Assembly: GCA_902500805.1 (NCBI GenBank)
Contig: CABVSA010000033.1
Coordinates: forward strand, 1-36,977
DNA length: 36,977 nucleotides
Direction of reading: 5' to 3'
DNA from: an uncultured Nitrospira sp.
GTDB lineage: Bacteria; Nitrospirota; Nitrospiria; Nitrospirales; Nitrospiraceae
The notes under the pieces were generated by a model. It worked only from the letters and a program-made list of their open reading frames with translations. It made no database searches and was not told the origin of the DNA. A program made the translations under genes and the position numbers. Below are positions 24,271 to 32,337 of the stretch, piece by piece. Positions within the stretch are counted from its first letter, which is position 1, and each line of letters starts with the position of its first letter.

Positions 24271-24314
24271 AAAAAGAGAGGGTGAGGAGTTTCCTCCCCA
24301 CCCTCTCTTTTTTT
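24271..24314 (-). terminator. Terminator of the small cytochrome c gene
   Basis: A 19-position stem with one mismatch (24271-24289 with 24294-24312), loop TTTC. A-rich left and T-rich right flanks make it potentially bidirectional. It is about 40 bases after the cytochrome stop. Confidence 0.88.
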
Positions 24315-24355
24315 CAGCGTTCTTATGAACTTATAAGAATCTTTCGAGCGATTGA

Positions 24356-24802
24356 TTACTCGCCCTTGCAGAAGCTCCGCTCATAATTGATGATGTGCCA
24401 AGCTTCTTCCTCGGTGATCGCAGCCGGGACCAAGGACACCATTCCGGTTCCAGGGCTGCCGTTCTTGATGACCCACATAAGCTCGCCATCTTTCCGCTTC
24501 TTGTGGAACTTGCAATTGGTGAAGTCGCGTGGGCTCGGATTGAGGATCTTGCCCGCTTCTCCCTGGCCATCGCCGGCCTTGCCATGGCAATTGAAGCAGG
24601 TGCCTTTCCCTTCATACAGCGCTTTGCCCTTGGCGATGCTTTCGGGCGAGGTTGCGACCGGATTCTTCAGAGCCTTTGCATCCGCCATCTGGTCCGGCGG
24701 AACGCGAGGCTTGGTCGGATCCTTTTCTTCTGCTCCCACGACCGAGACGGAGAGAAACATCACCGCTGCAGCAATTCCCAAAAACTTGGACAGATACCCC
24801 AT
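24356..24802 (-). CDS. Periplasmic monohaem c-type cytochrome
   Basis: A 148-residue protein with a signal peptide (LGIAAAVMFLSVSVVGAEE) and one haem motif, C69-F-N-C72-H73. Upstream of it lies the class I helix segment IAKGKALYEGKG. The distal ligand is probably M121 in NGSPGTGMV, followed by the final helix EEEAWHIINYERSF. It should be a soluble periplasmic electron carrier. Two further Cys (C97 in FTNCKFH, C145 in SFCKGE) are unpaired with haem. ATG 24802 follows AAGGAGGACATGTG; the in-frame start at 24832 is unlikely. It is single-gene, with a strong promoter and terminator. Confidence 0.92.
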   Translation of the reverse strand: MGYLSKFLGIAAAVMFLSVSVVGAEEKDPTKPRVPPDQMADAKALKNPVATSPESIAKGKALYEGKGTCFNCHGKAGDGQGEAGKILNPSPRDFTNCKFHKKRKDGELMWVIKNGSPGTGMVSLVPAAITEEEAWHIINYERSFCKGE

Positions 24803-24900
24803 CACATGTCCTCCTTGATATGTTAAACCCACCCAGTCTGCATAGAACCTCAGGCCGCCGACTCATCTTCTCTGCATTCAACGGCCACTTAAACGTCCGA

Positions 24901-24930
24901 ACTATACCAACCAGTCTAAATTTCTGTCAA
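24901..24930 (-). promoter_or_regulatory. Strong sigma70-type promoter of the small cytochrome c gene
   Basis: Minus strand: TTGACA (-35, 24930-24925, perfect), 18 bases, TATAGT (-10, 24906-24901, 5/6). It lies about 100 bases before the ATG at 24802 and predicts a leader of roughly 90 bases. Confidence 0.75.
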
Positions 24931-25182
24931 GAAAACATCCCTCGGCACCACGCTTCTTATTTCTTGATTCTACTTCTCTAGCACTTCAAGCCTCATGCCA
25001 ATCCTACCTAAAGGAAACTATGCCAATCTCGTCGTTTATGGGGCTTCTCAAGTCACCTTGTTCTGTATACAGACCATTCGTGACACCTTTGTGCCCCAAT
25101 AGGACCATCCACGCCTCATTGAGGCTCGTGAGATTCTCATGGTGCTGGTTACATGAAAAGAAATACGCCCAGTGCGGTAGAA
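24931..25182. other. Intergenic region between cytochrome promoter and rodZ end
   Basis: I see no supported gene. A short + strand frame at 25020 has a good ribosome binding site but soon runs antisense into rodZ. No clear terminator for the large upstream minus-strand operon is visible. Confidence 0.4.
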
Positions 25183-26115
25183 CTATCGTTTCAGCACAAT
25201 ATCGCGGGCGACTTTGCCGCTGGGGCCGAAGGGTTTTTGCGGTTTGCCGTTGAGCTCAGCTTTCACACCACCGGCGTTCCCGAGGGTGAGAATAAATTGA
25301 TCCTGTCCCGTCCAATGGCCCTTTTCACCGGGCCGAAGCAATGACTCCTGCGGACTCCCATTGTCGATCTGCACGACGACCCAGCTCAACTCGGTTGCTT
25401 CCAGATCCAGGACCAGTTGCCCATCGCCACGACTCTCAATGGCATTCAGCCCAATCCCCGCCAGAGGACCATCACTGCCGGGAGAACCAAGCGTTCCTGT
25501 CGGCGCTGCGTCGGATTCAACTCGCGATGCCACGACCTCAACCACCGCCGGCTCTTGGCGACGCGGAGCTTCTGCGGTCGCTTTGTGAGGAGCTCCGGCC
25601 GGTGATTCGAGTGATTTGGCTGCGTCGGCCGAACGCTCAGGCTCGCGAGTTGCCGATTCCGCCACGTCCTTGTTCGGTTGAGTCGCCCGCTTCGTGGCCG
25701 AGACCTGCTCCGGTGCACCGCGCCGGAACACCGTGGATTGCTCACGACTCAACAGGAAGACCAGCGTCAGAACGGCAATACCAATAGCAATCGCCACCGC
25801 TTTTCGATTGGCCTGACGCTTACGGTCCTCCTCAATCTGGCGAACCTTGAGCCGTTCCCGCTCATCCTGTTTCTCGTAAAACGAGCCGGCCGATTGAATA
25901 AACCGATGAATCGCGTCCTCCTCGTCCAATCCGAGCGATCTCGCATACGACCGCACGAACCCCCGCGCGAAAACCTGATCAGGCAGTTTGGCAAAATTGC
26001 CGTCCTCGAGCGCCTTGACGAAATCCGTGCGAATACGGGTTTTCGACGCCACCTCATCAATGGTCAATCCCTTGGTTTCACGGACCTGCCGAAAGAATTC
26101 GCCGACCGACTCCAT
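25183..26115 (-). CDS. rodZ: RodZ-like cytoskeletal protein
   Basis: A 310-residue protein with an N-terminal Cro/CI-type helix-turn-helix (about 1-70, G-E-F-F-R-Q-V-R-E-T-K-G-L-T-I-D-E-V and V-F-A-R-G-F-V-R-S-Y-A-R). A juxtamembrane basic stretch and one transmembrane helix (about 106-122) follow, then a disordered Ala/Pro/Glu-rich periplasmic linker and a C-terminal DUF4115 beta domain (from about 230, L-V-L-D-L-E-A-T-E-L-S-W-V-V-V). RodZ links MreB to the membrane and supports rod shape. It sits 7 bases after a PilF-like TPR gene, the order seen in many proteobacteria. Confidence 0.9.
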   Translation of the reverse strand: MESVGEFFRQVRETKGLTIDEVASKTRIRTDFVKALEDGNFAKLPDQVFARGFVRSYARSLGLDEEDAIHRFIQSAGSFYEKQDERERLKVRQIEEDRKRQANRKAVAIAIGIAVLTLVFLLSREQSTVFRRGAPEQVSATKRATQPNKDVAESATREPERSADAAKSLESPAGAPHKATAEAPRRQEPAVVEVVASRVESDAAPTGTLGSPGSDGPLAGIGLNAIESRGDGQLVLDLEATELSWVVVQIDNGSPQESLLRPGEKGHWTGQDQFILTLGNAGGVKAELNGKPQKPFGPSGKVARDIVLKR

Positions 26116-26122
26116 AGGTCTC

Positions 26123-26812
26123 CTACTTCAATCGCGTCAAGAGATCTGACGCCGCTGTCGCCCACTCGCCCCCCTTGTCCAATGTCGCCACTTTCTTCAA
26201 CACTTCGCGCGCGCGCGTCGTGTAGCCGAGCTGAGAGTACACACGGCCCAGCTCAAGATGCGTCATCGCCGGCGGCACCGTCGGCGGACTGGCGGAGGCC
26301 GCATCTTCGAACGCCTCCATCGCTCCCTGCAGGTCGCCCTGGTGCGCCAAGGCACGCCCCAGATGGAAGCGAGCCAAATCCGGCGTCGGATTCAAGGGAT
26401 TCGCCAGCGCCGACCGATAGGATTGTACGGCCTCCCCCCACCGGTCCTGATTGGCGAGGACTTGCCCCAAATAGGTATGCGCCTCGGAGTAGTTCTCGTC
26501 GATCTTCAGCGCTGCACGAAACTGCTCTTCCGCATACGGCAATTTACCTTGCAGCGCGTAGACATGCCCTAAAGCATATCGTGCTTCTTTGTTATTCGGG
26601 TTCAATTGAACAGCTTTCTGGAACGACACGAAGGCCTGCTGGCGATCCCCCGGGAGGCTCGCCACGCCTTCTTGATAATGCCCCTGCGATTTTTGCAGAA
26701 CCTCTTTCTCGGTCGCACAACCGGCCACGACACTGGTGAGTCCAAGCCATACCAAGAGCAACGCGCGAAAGGCTTGATCTCGATGGGGTCGGTGTCTGTT
26801 CCAGATCGTCAT
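26123..26812 (-). CDS. TPR lipoprotein, PilF/PilW-like
   Basis: A 229-residue protein with lipoprotein signal (LTSVVAGC, Cys 32) followed by about five TPR units, e.g. A-F-V-S-F-Q-K-A-V-Q-L-N-P-N-N and A-E-E-Q-F-R-A-A-L-K-I-D-E-N-Y. PilF/PilW lipoproteins assist secretin assembly for type IV pili. The similarity is mainly TPR-level and no pilus genes lie nearby, so the specific role is uncertain. The ATG at 26812 overlaps the kinase stop (ATGA), and rodZ follows directly. Confidence 0.82.
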   Translation of the reverse strand: MTIWNRHRPHRDQAFRALLLVWLGLTSVVAGCATEKEVLQKSQGHYQEGVASLPGDRQQAFVSFQKAVQLNPNNKEARYALGHVYALQGKLPYAEEQFRAALKIDENYSEAHTYLGQVLANQDRWGEAVQSYRSALANPLNPTPDLARFHLGRALAHQGDLQGAMEAFEDAASASPPTVPPAMTHLELGRVYSQLGYTTRAREVLKKVATLDKGGEWATAASDLLTRLK

Positions 26813-27720
26813 ACGTCCTCAAAATGCGTGAGTCGCTTGAACTCAGCGAACCGTGCCTGAATCTCTTTGTAATCCAGGATTCGCAATCGGTCAAGACTAA
26901 AGGCTTCTACTGTAAATGACGCCATGACGCTTCCAAAGATGATGGCCTGCTTCATCGCCTCAGGAGAGCGGTTTCCGGTCGCGGCGAGATAGCCCAAAAA
27001 CCCACCGGCAAAGGTATCGCCGGCACCGGTCGGATCGCGCACGTCTTCAAGTGGAAACGCCGGTGCACCGAATACCTGCTTTTCATTGAACATGAGAACG
27101 CCATATTCTCCCCGCTTCACAATGAGATGTTTGGGTCCTCGTGACAGGACCAACTTCGCCACTTTCACGAGATTGGAGTCCTGGCCTAAGGCACGCGCTT
27201 CGCCGTCGTTGATGATCAAGACATCGACCTTCTCCAACACCTGCCACAAGGCCTCTCGCTGGCCGTTGATCCAGAAATTCATCGTGTCACAGGCCACGAG
27301 CGCCGGGCGTTTCACTTTCTGCAACACATCGAGCTGAAGCTCGGGATGAATATTCCCAAGGAACAACACATCCGGCTCCCGATATGCCTCGGGAATCTGC
27401 GGGCGAAACGTCTCGAACACGTTGAGCTGCGTATCCAGCGTGTGCGCTTCATTCAACTGATGGGTGTACTCCCCTTTCCAGCGGAAGGTCGCTCCTGGTC
27501 GCCGCTCTAATCCCGTCAGATCAATTCCACGGCTCTTCAGGAACGCGACATGCTGCTGGGGAAAGTCTTCCCCGACGACCGCAATGAGCGCCACTGACGT
27601 GAAGAAACTCGCCGCCGTAGAGAAGTACGTGGCCGACCCTCCCAGAATCTCCGTCCCTTCTCCGAACGGAGTTTTCACCGAATCTAACGCAACCGATCCA
27701 ACCGCTAACAATTTCCCCAT
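26809..27720 (-). CDS. PfkB-family sugar/nucleoside kinase
   Basis: A 303-residue ribokinase-fold protein. It has an N-terminal L-G-G-S-A-T-Y-F-S-T-A substrate loop (26-36) and the PfkB signature DPTGAGDTFAGG (229-240) with catalytic base D235. The substrate is not determined by sequence. Its start is three bases after the mtnP stop, so a link to salvage of methylthioribose 1-phosphate, ribose or adenosine is likely (inference). It is not MtnK, which has a different fold. Confidence 0.9.
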   Translation of the reverse strand: MGKLLAVGSVALDSVKTPFGEGTEILGGSATYFSTAASFFTSVALIAVVGEDFPQQHVAFLKSRGIDLTGLERRPGATFRWKGEYTHQLNEAHTLDTQLNVFETFRPQIPEAYREPDVLFLGNIHPELQLDVLQKVKRPALVACDTMNFWINGQREALWQVLEKVDVLIINDGEARALGQDSNLVKVAKLVLSRGPKHLIVKRGEYGVLMFNEKQVFGAPAFPLEDVRDPTGAGDTFAGGFLGYLAATGNRSPEAMKQAIIFGSVMASFTVEAFSLDRLRILDYKEIQARFAEFKRLTHFEDV

Positions 27721-27723
27721 TGC

Positions 27724-28623
27724 CTAACGAGCTCCTTTCTGTGGTGTCAGGGCACGGTCGATGAGTACTGAGAGCTTCTTCCGCACCGGTGCCGGTATCC
27801 GCTTCGATGCGGTCAAAATCGCATGGTCCAACGCGCGATGACAGGCACACTCGATCGGATGTGCGAACGACGGCATGACCGTCCGGAGAATCTGTTTCGC
27901 CAGGGCAACGTTGCGATGCAAGGTGTCGAGCACGGCCTCCACGGTGACCGCCTCCTCCGTCTCGTGCCAGCAGTCATAGTCCGTGACCAAGGCCAATGTC
28001 GCATAACACAACTCCGCCTCACGAGCCAGCTTGGCTTCCGGCATATTGGTCATCCCGATCACATCGACACCCCATTGCCGGTAGAGCCGTGATTCCGCCT
28101 TGGTCGAAAACTGTGGCCCTTCCATGCACACGTAGGTACCACGAGCATGCAACGTGGCTCCGACTCGCTCACCGGCGGCGCGCAACGCGCGGCCGAGCTC
28201 CGCACAAATCGGTTCACCGAATGCAACATGCGCCACAAGACCCCGCTCAAAAAAAGTCGAGACGCGGCGTTTGGTGAGGTCGATGAACTGATCCGGCATC
28301 ACGACGTCCCCCGGATGAATCGATTCTTTCATGCTGCCGACGGCACTGACCGAAATGACATGCGAGACCCCGAGGGACTTGAGTGCAAAAATATTGGCGC
28401 GATAGTTGATTTCACTGGGATTCAACAGATGCCCCTGTCCGTGGCGAGACAGAAACGCCACTCGAATCCCTTCGAGCATGCCCACTTTGATCGCATCGGA
28501 GGGAGCTCCGAACGGCGTACGCACTCGAATCGAGCGAACACCCGTCAACCCTTCAATCTCATACAGTCCGCTTCCTCCGATCACTCCGACTGTGACCCGC
28601 TTATCCTGTTTTTTGTTCGGCAT
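27724..28623 (-). CDS. mtnP: MtnP, S-methyl-5'-thioadenosine phosphorylase
   Basis: A 299-residue protein of the purine nucleoside phosphorylase family. Phosphate-binding residues sit in GGSGLYEIEGL and LSRHGQGH. The nucleoside site is MEGPQFSTKAES, and N-M-P-E-A-K-L-A-R-E-A-E then VTDYDCW identify the MTA class. It splits methylthioadenosine into adenine and methylthioribose 1-phosphate, removing the polyamine-synthesis by-product. miaA lies 15 bases upstream and pfkB just downstream. Confidence 0.93.
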   Translation of the reverse strand: MPNKKQDKRVTVGVIGGSGLYEIEGLTGVRSIRVRTPFGAPSDAIKVGMLEGIRVAFLSRHGQGHLLNPSEINYRANIFALKSLGVSHVISVSAVGSMKESIHPGDVVMPDQFIDLTKRRVSTFFERGLVAHVAFGEPICAELGRALRAAGERVGATLHARGTYVCMEGPQFSTKAESRLYRQWGVDVIGMTNMPEAKLAREAELCYATLALVTDYDCWHETEEAVTVEAVLDTLHRNVALAKQILRTVMPSFAHPIECACHRALDHAILTASKRIPAPVRKKLSVLIDRALTPQKGAR

Positions 28624-28638
28624 CCCAAATCCCTTTTC

Positions 28639-29643
28639 TCACCATGCCCGCAACGCAGCAGGCTGTTGTTGTGTCCCATGCCCTTGCAGAAATTCTTCGA
28701 TGTGCGTGATGACTCGCCTCCCCACCTGTTCAAGCGGCTCGTCCTCGTCAATGAAGAACCACTCCACACCGGGCTCCTTTCGAAACCAGGTCATCTGCCG
28801 TTTTGCAAACCGTCTGGTATCACGTTTGAATTGACGCACCATTTCCGCATGTTCATATTCGTTCGCCAAATAGGCGCCAATGTGCCGATACCCAAGACCT
28901 TTCATTGACCCAAGCTCGCGCCCGTATCCTCGATCAAGCAACGACCGTGTCTCTTCTATCATTCCATGGGCCAGCTGCCAATCGATGCGTTCATCGATCC
29001 GTCGATAGAGCGCCTCTTTGGTTCGATAAAGTCCGATCACCAGTGCCGAAAAGGGTGCCTCTTGAAACTGATGTTCCGCCTGCATCTCGGACATCAAACG
29101 TCCAGACAGTCGATACACTTCCAGCGCCCGCATGACCTTCGACTCATCGTTCGGATGCAATCTGGCCGCTGCAGCAGGATCGACACGTATCAACTCGGCA
29201 TACAGACCGGTTCGTCCAGCCTGCTCCCGCAACTTCTTGAGGTCCGCCCTCACGATGGGATCAGCCTGCGGGGCAGGACAGAGGCCTCTGATCAGAGTTC
29301 TGATGTAGAGGCCGGTCCCCCCAACGACGAGAGGCAACCGGTCGGCAACGTATAACTGCTCGATATGGTCCAACGCAGCACGTCGATACCACCCAGTGTT
29401 GAACGCGTCATCCGGATTCACCAGATCTAGAAGCCGGTGCCGAACCCTCTGCAGGTCCTCGGCAGTCGGCTTGTCCGTTCCAATATCCATTCCGCGATAC
29501 ACTTGACGCGAATCCGCGGTCAGAATCTCGGTGTCAAAATGCTTGGCGACCTGTATCGCAACTCGACTTTTTCCAACCGCAGTTGGCCCCAGCAGGACGA
29601 CCAAAGGCCGATGGCGACGTGCAATGTCCACCCGCATGGTCAT
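28639..29643 (-). CDS. miaA: MiaA, tRNA dimethylallyltransferase
   Basis: A 334-residue protein with P-loop LGPTAVGKS (18-26), DSRQVYRGMDIGTDKP, and GGTGLYIRTLIRGL. It transfers dimethylallyl from DMAPP to A37 of tRNAs reading UNN codons. The C-terminal RDTRRFAKRQMTWFRK segment is typical. It follows mutL by about 80 bases, the conserved mutL-miaA order of many bacteria. Confidence 0.95.
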   Translation of the reverse strand: MTMRVDIARRHRPLVVLLGPTAVGKSRVAIQVAKHFDTEILTADSRQVYRGMDIGTDKPTAEDLQRVRHRLLDLVNPDDAFNTGWYRRAALDHIEQLYVADRLPLVVGGTGLYIRTLIRGLCPAPQADPIVRADLKKLREQAGRTGLYAELIRVDPAAAARLHPNDESKVMRALEVYRLSGRLMSEMQAEHQFQEAPFSALVIGLYRTKEALYRRIDERIDWQLAHGMIEETRSLLDRGYGRELGSMKGLGYRHIGAYLANEYEHAEMVRQFKRDTRRFAKRQMTWFRKEPGVEWFFIDEDEPLEQVGRRVITHIEEFLQGHGTQQQPAALRAW

Positions 29644-29720
29644 ACCACCGCCGACCAGAACTGTTCACCACAGCGCCACCAGATCCATCGAACATGAGTC
29701 GCTCTTGCACCTTGCATGAG

Positions 29721-31499
29721 CTACCAACCGGCTCGTCCGAACATTTTCTCGAGATCGTCGGTGCTGAGTCGAAACGACGTTCGCCTTCCGTGAGGACAGG
29801 TGGTGATCTCTCCCTCAGACCGCCACTCTTCGACCAATCGCTTGATTTCATCCAGTTGCATGGAGCGTCCGGCTCGGACGGCACCATGGCAGGCCAACGA
29901 CGCCAGCACCGACCGGACTCGTGCTTCGAGCGTAGGAACTCGCTCCCATTGATGCAAGTCCTCAAGCAAGTCCTCCAGAAACACTTTCGGGTCGACGTGA
30001 CCAAGTCCGACCGGCGTCGATCGGAGCAAGACCGTCGTGGCGCCGAACGGCTCGATCTCCAAGCCCAACTTCCCGAGCTCCTCCTGATGGCGCAGGATCA
30101 AGGCCACATGATCCGGCGACAAATCCAGCGGATCGGGAAGAAGCAACGGTTGAGCCTGGAGACTGCTGCCCATCCACCCCCGATACAACCGCTCAAACAG
30201 CACGCGCTCATGGGCTGTGTGTTGATCGACCACCACGAGGTCGCCACCGACTTGTGTAACGAGAAATGTCCGATTGATCTGTCCCAACGCTACCACTTCT
30301 CCGGCAGGCACTCGCACATACGGCTCCGCCGCTTCACTCACAAACGCCAGCTGAATCTCGGGACCTGGCTGTGGCAAGACCGTCGTCTCCGTTGGACGAG
30401 ACGTGGTCAGACCCGAAGAATCTGGCCACGAAACCGCGACAGGGGGAGTCGCCCGCTCAGATACCTCCGTGTCATCACGTCCCGGTTCGCCTACTCCACC
30501 AGTCAGCCGCTGGCGAACTGCTCGTCGAACGAGCTGATGAATAAATTCATTGTCCGAAAAACGCACTTCTCGTTTCGTCGGATGGACGTTGACATCCACG
30601 CGCTCCGGATCGACATCGAGGAACAAGACGAATCGTGGATGGCAACCTCGAGGCAGAAATGAGCCATACCCTTCTCCGACGGCATGGGACACCGTCAGGC
30701 TCCGGACAGGCCGACGATTCACAAACAATTCTTGCGGAATCCGTGATGCCTTCGCATGGCTCGCATCAATAATATATCCCGTGAGGCTGGCGCCGGGTTG
30801 CCCGTCATGGAGAGGAAGACCGTGATCGAGAAATGCACGCGGGTACACTTGTGCGATCCGCTCCCTTTCTGATCGCACGGTTGGGTAGTTCAGTAGTTCC
30901 TGCGCATTCTGGCTGAAACGAAATTGAATGGCCGGCCATGCCAGCGCTGCCTGTTGTACCACTCGAATGATGTGCGTGCACTCCGTCGGGGCGGACTTCA
31001 AAAACTTTTTCCTGGCCGGCTGTTGCTCAAACAGCGCCGTCACCTCAATCCTGGTCCCGACGACCGGAGGGGCGTCGGTCATGTTCCCGACGAGTCCCCC
31101 TGCCACGTCCAACTTCGTCCCTACCTCGTCAGAACGTGTTGCGGTCAACAATCGGACATGCGAAACGGCCGCGATACTTGGTAACGCTTCTCCCCGAAAC
31201 CCCATCGTCCGAATGGACCACAAATCGGCATCAGACCGAAGTTTACTCGTGGCATGGCGCTGAAACGCACGGATCGCATCCTGACGGCTCATCCCCTCTC
31301 CATCGTCGGTCACCCGAATCAAAGAGAGGCCTCCATCCTTCACGTCGATTGAGATGGAACGACTCCCGGCATCAATGCTGTTTTCAAGAAGTTCTTTCAC
31401 GACGGCAGCAGGGCGCTCAACGACTTCCCCGGCTGCAATTCGACCAATCACGTCTTCCGGCAATAGACGGATCTTGGTGCTGTCGTCTGTCTTCAGCAC
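29721..31499 (-). CDS. mutL: MutL, DNA mismatch repair endonuclease
   Basis: About 592 residues. The N-terminal GHKL ATPase carries ENSIDAG, TDDGEGM and GFRGEALPSI. The C-terminal domain has DQHTAHERVLFE, a variant of the endonuclease motif DQHA(x)2E(x)4E with the Ala replaced by Thr. It also has ACHGAVRAG and CPHGRRT, so nicking activity typical of MutL in bacteria without MutH is expected. The frame is open to 31628, but that part overlaps the ybgF gene. GTG 31499 has GAGGAG 10 bases upstream and starts VLKTDDSTKIRLLPEDVIGR, which fits the family. Confidence 0.93.
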   Translation of the reverse strand: MLKTDDSTKIRLLPEDVIGRIAAGEVVERPAAVVKELLENSIDAGSRSISIDVKDGGLSLIRVTDDGEGMSRQDAIRAFQRHATSKLRSDADLWSIRTMGFRGEALPSIAAVSHVRLLTATRSDEVGTKLDVAGGLVGNMTDAPPVVGTRIEVTALFEQQPARKKFLKSAPTECTHIIRVVQQAALAWPAIQFRFSQNAQELLNYPTVRSERERIAQVYPRAFLDHGLPLHDGQPGASLTGYIIDASHAKASRIPQELFVNRRPVRSLTVSHAVGEGYGSFLPRGCHPRFVLFLDVDPERVDVNVHPTKREVRFSDNEFIHQLVRRAVRQRLTGGVGEPGRDDTEVSERATPPVAVSWPDSSGLTTSRPTETTVLPQPGPEIQLAFVSEAAEPYVRVPAGEVVALGQINRTFLVTQVGGDLVVVDQHTAHERVLFERLYRGWMGSSLQAQPLLLPDPLDLSPDHVALILRHQEELGKLGLEIEPFGATTVLLRSTPVGLGHVDPKVFLEDLLEDLHQWERVPTLEARVRSVLASLACHGAVRAGRSMQLDEIKRLVEEWRSEGEITTCPHGRRTSFRLSTDDLEKMFGRAGW

Positions 31500-31563
31500 G
31501 GCACCAAGCTCCTCACGCACGATGGGAATGGGAACAAGGCAGGACGTTGAACACCAGGGACGC

Positions 31564-32334
31564 TCATCGGAGCTCGGCCAATTTATGCTTGGCCAACTTG
31601 GACTCATCCGACGATGGAAACTCCTCAAGCACCCGTTTTAGATTCTTCCTCGATTTGGCAAGATCGCCGGTTTCAGCCGTCGCTAACCCAAGTTTGTAGA
31701 GCGCCGCCGGCATTTTTTCATTCCCGGGATACTCTGCAACAAGATACTCAAAGGTCTGAATGGCTCGACCGTACTCTTTCAGATTGTAATAAGACTCGCC
31801 CAACCAGTATTGGGCATTGGGAGTCAGGGACGTGCCGGGAAAATCCTTGATGAACCGTTGGAACCCGGCGATGGAGAGTTCATACTTGCCGCTGAGATAA
31901 TCATTGTAGGCCAAATTAAACGCCGAGGTGGGGGTGATGCCCGATGCGGTTACCACGGCCTCAACCGGGGGTGTCGACTTCACCGCCTTCGCCGCTCGCA
32001 GTTCAGATGAAGAATCCAACCTGGCAGATGCCTGGCTCACGGTCTCTTCCATCTTCGCAAGGCGACTTTCCAGCTTCTGAACACGAGCCGTCACATCATC
32101 GACCCGTGACTTGGTCACGTCCGTGTCCTTGGTATCCTTGCTCCGCTCGATCGCTTCCAAGCGACGGACCACCGCATCAACCCGTTGATGATCTTGATCC
32201 TGCGTTTTGGACATGGTCGAAAGCTGGTCCCGAGTCTGCATGAAGTCCGCATGCTTGGCGCATCCGGCAAACACCATCACCCATCCCAACCATCCCCCTA
32301 TCACCGCTGTGGACATGACGGTATGGACTCGCAT
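31564..32334 (-). CDS. YbgF/CpoB-like Tol-Pal coordinator (first copy)
   Basis: A 256-residue exported protein. The signal ends VFAGC, a possible lipobox. A coiled coil (about 30-115) precedes three TPR units at 135-256 (AFNLAYNDYLSGKYELSIAGF, then A-Q-Y-W-L-G-E-S-Y-Y). CpoB links outer-membrane constriction by Tol-Pal to peptidoglycan synthesis. It lies three bases downstream of a longer relative and upstream of mutL. Confidence 0.88.
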   Translation of the reverse strand: MRVHTVMSTAVIGGWLGWVMVFAGCAKHADFMQTRDQLSTMSKTQDQDHQRVDAVVRRLEAIERSKDTKDTDVTKSRVDDVTARVQKLESRLAKMEETVSQASARLDSSSELRAAKAVKSTPPVEAVVTASGITPTSAFNLAYNDYLSGKYELSIAGFQRFIKDFPGTSLTPNAQYWLGESYYNLKEYGRAIQTFEYLVAEYPGNEKMPAALYKLGLATAETGDLAKSRKNLKRVLEEFPSSDESKLAKHKLAELR

Positions 32335-32337
32335 GCT

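Noticed and set aside
25020..25253. Small + strand frame with a good AAAGGA ribosome binding site
   Set aside because: It runs antisense into the end of rodZ and its translation has no domain or export signal.
31500..31628. Upstream extension of the mutL frame
   Set aside because: It overlaps the ybgF gene and lacks MutL similarity; the GTG at 31499 has a ribosome binding site.
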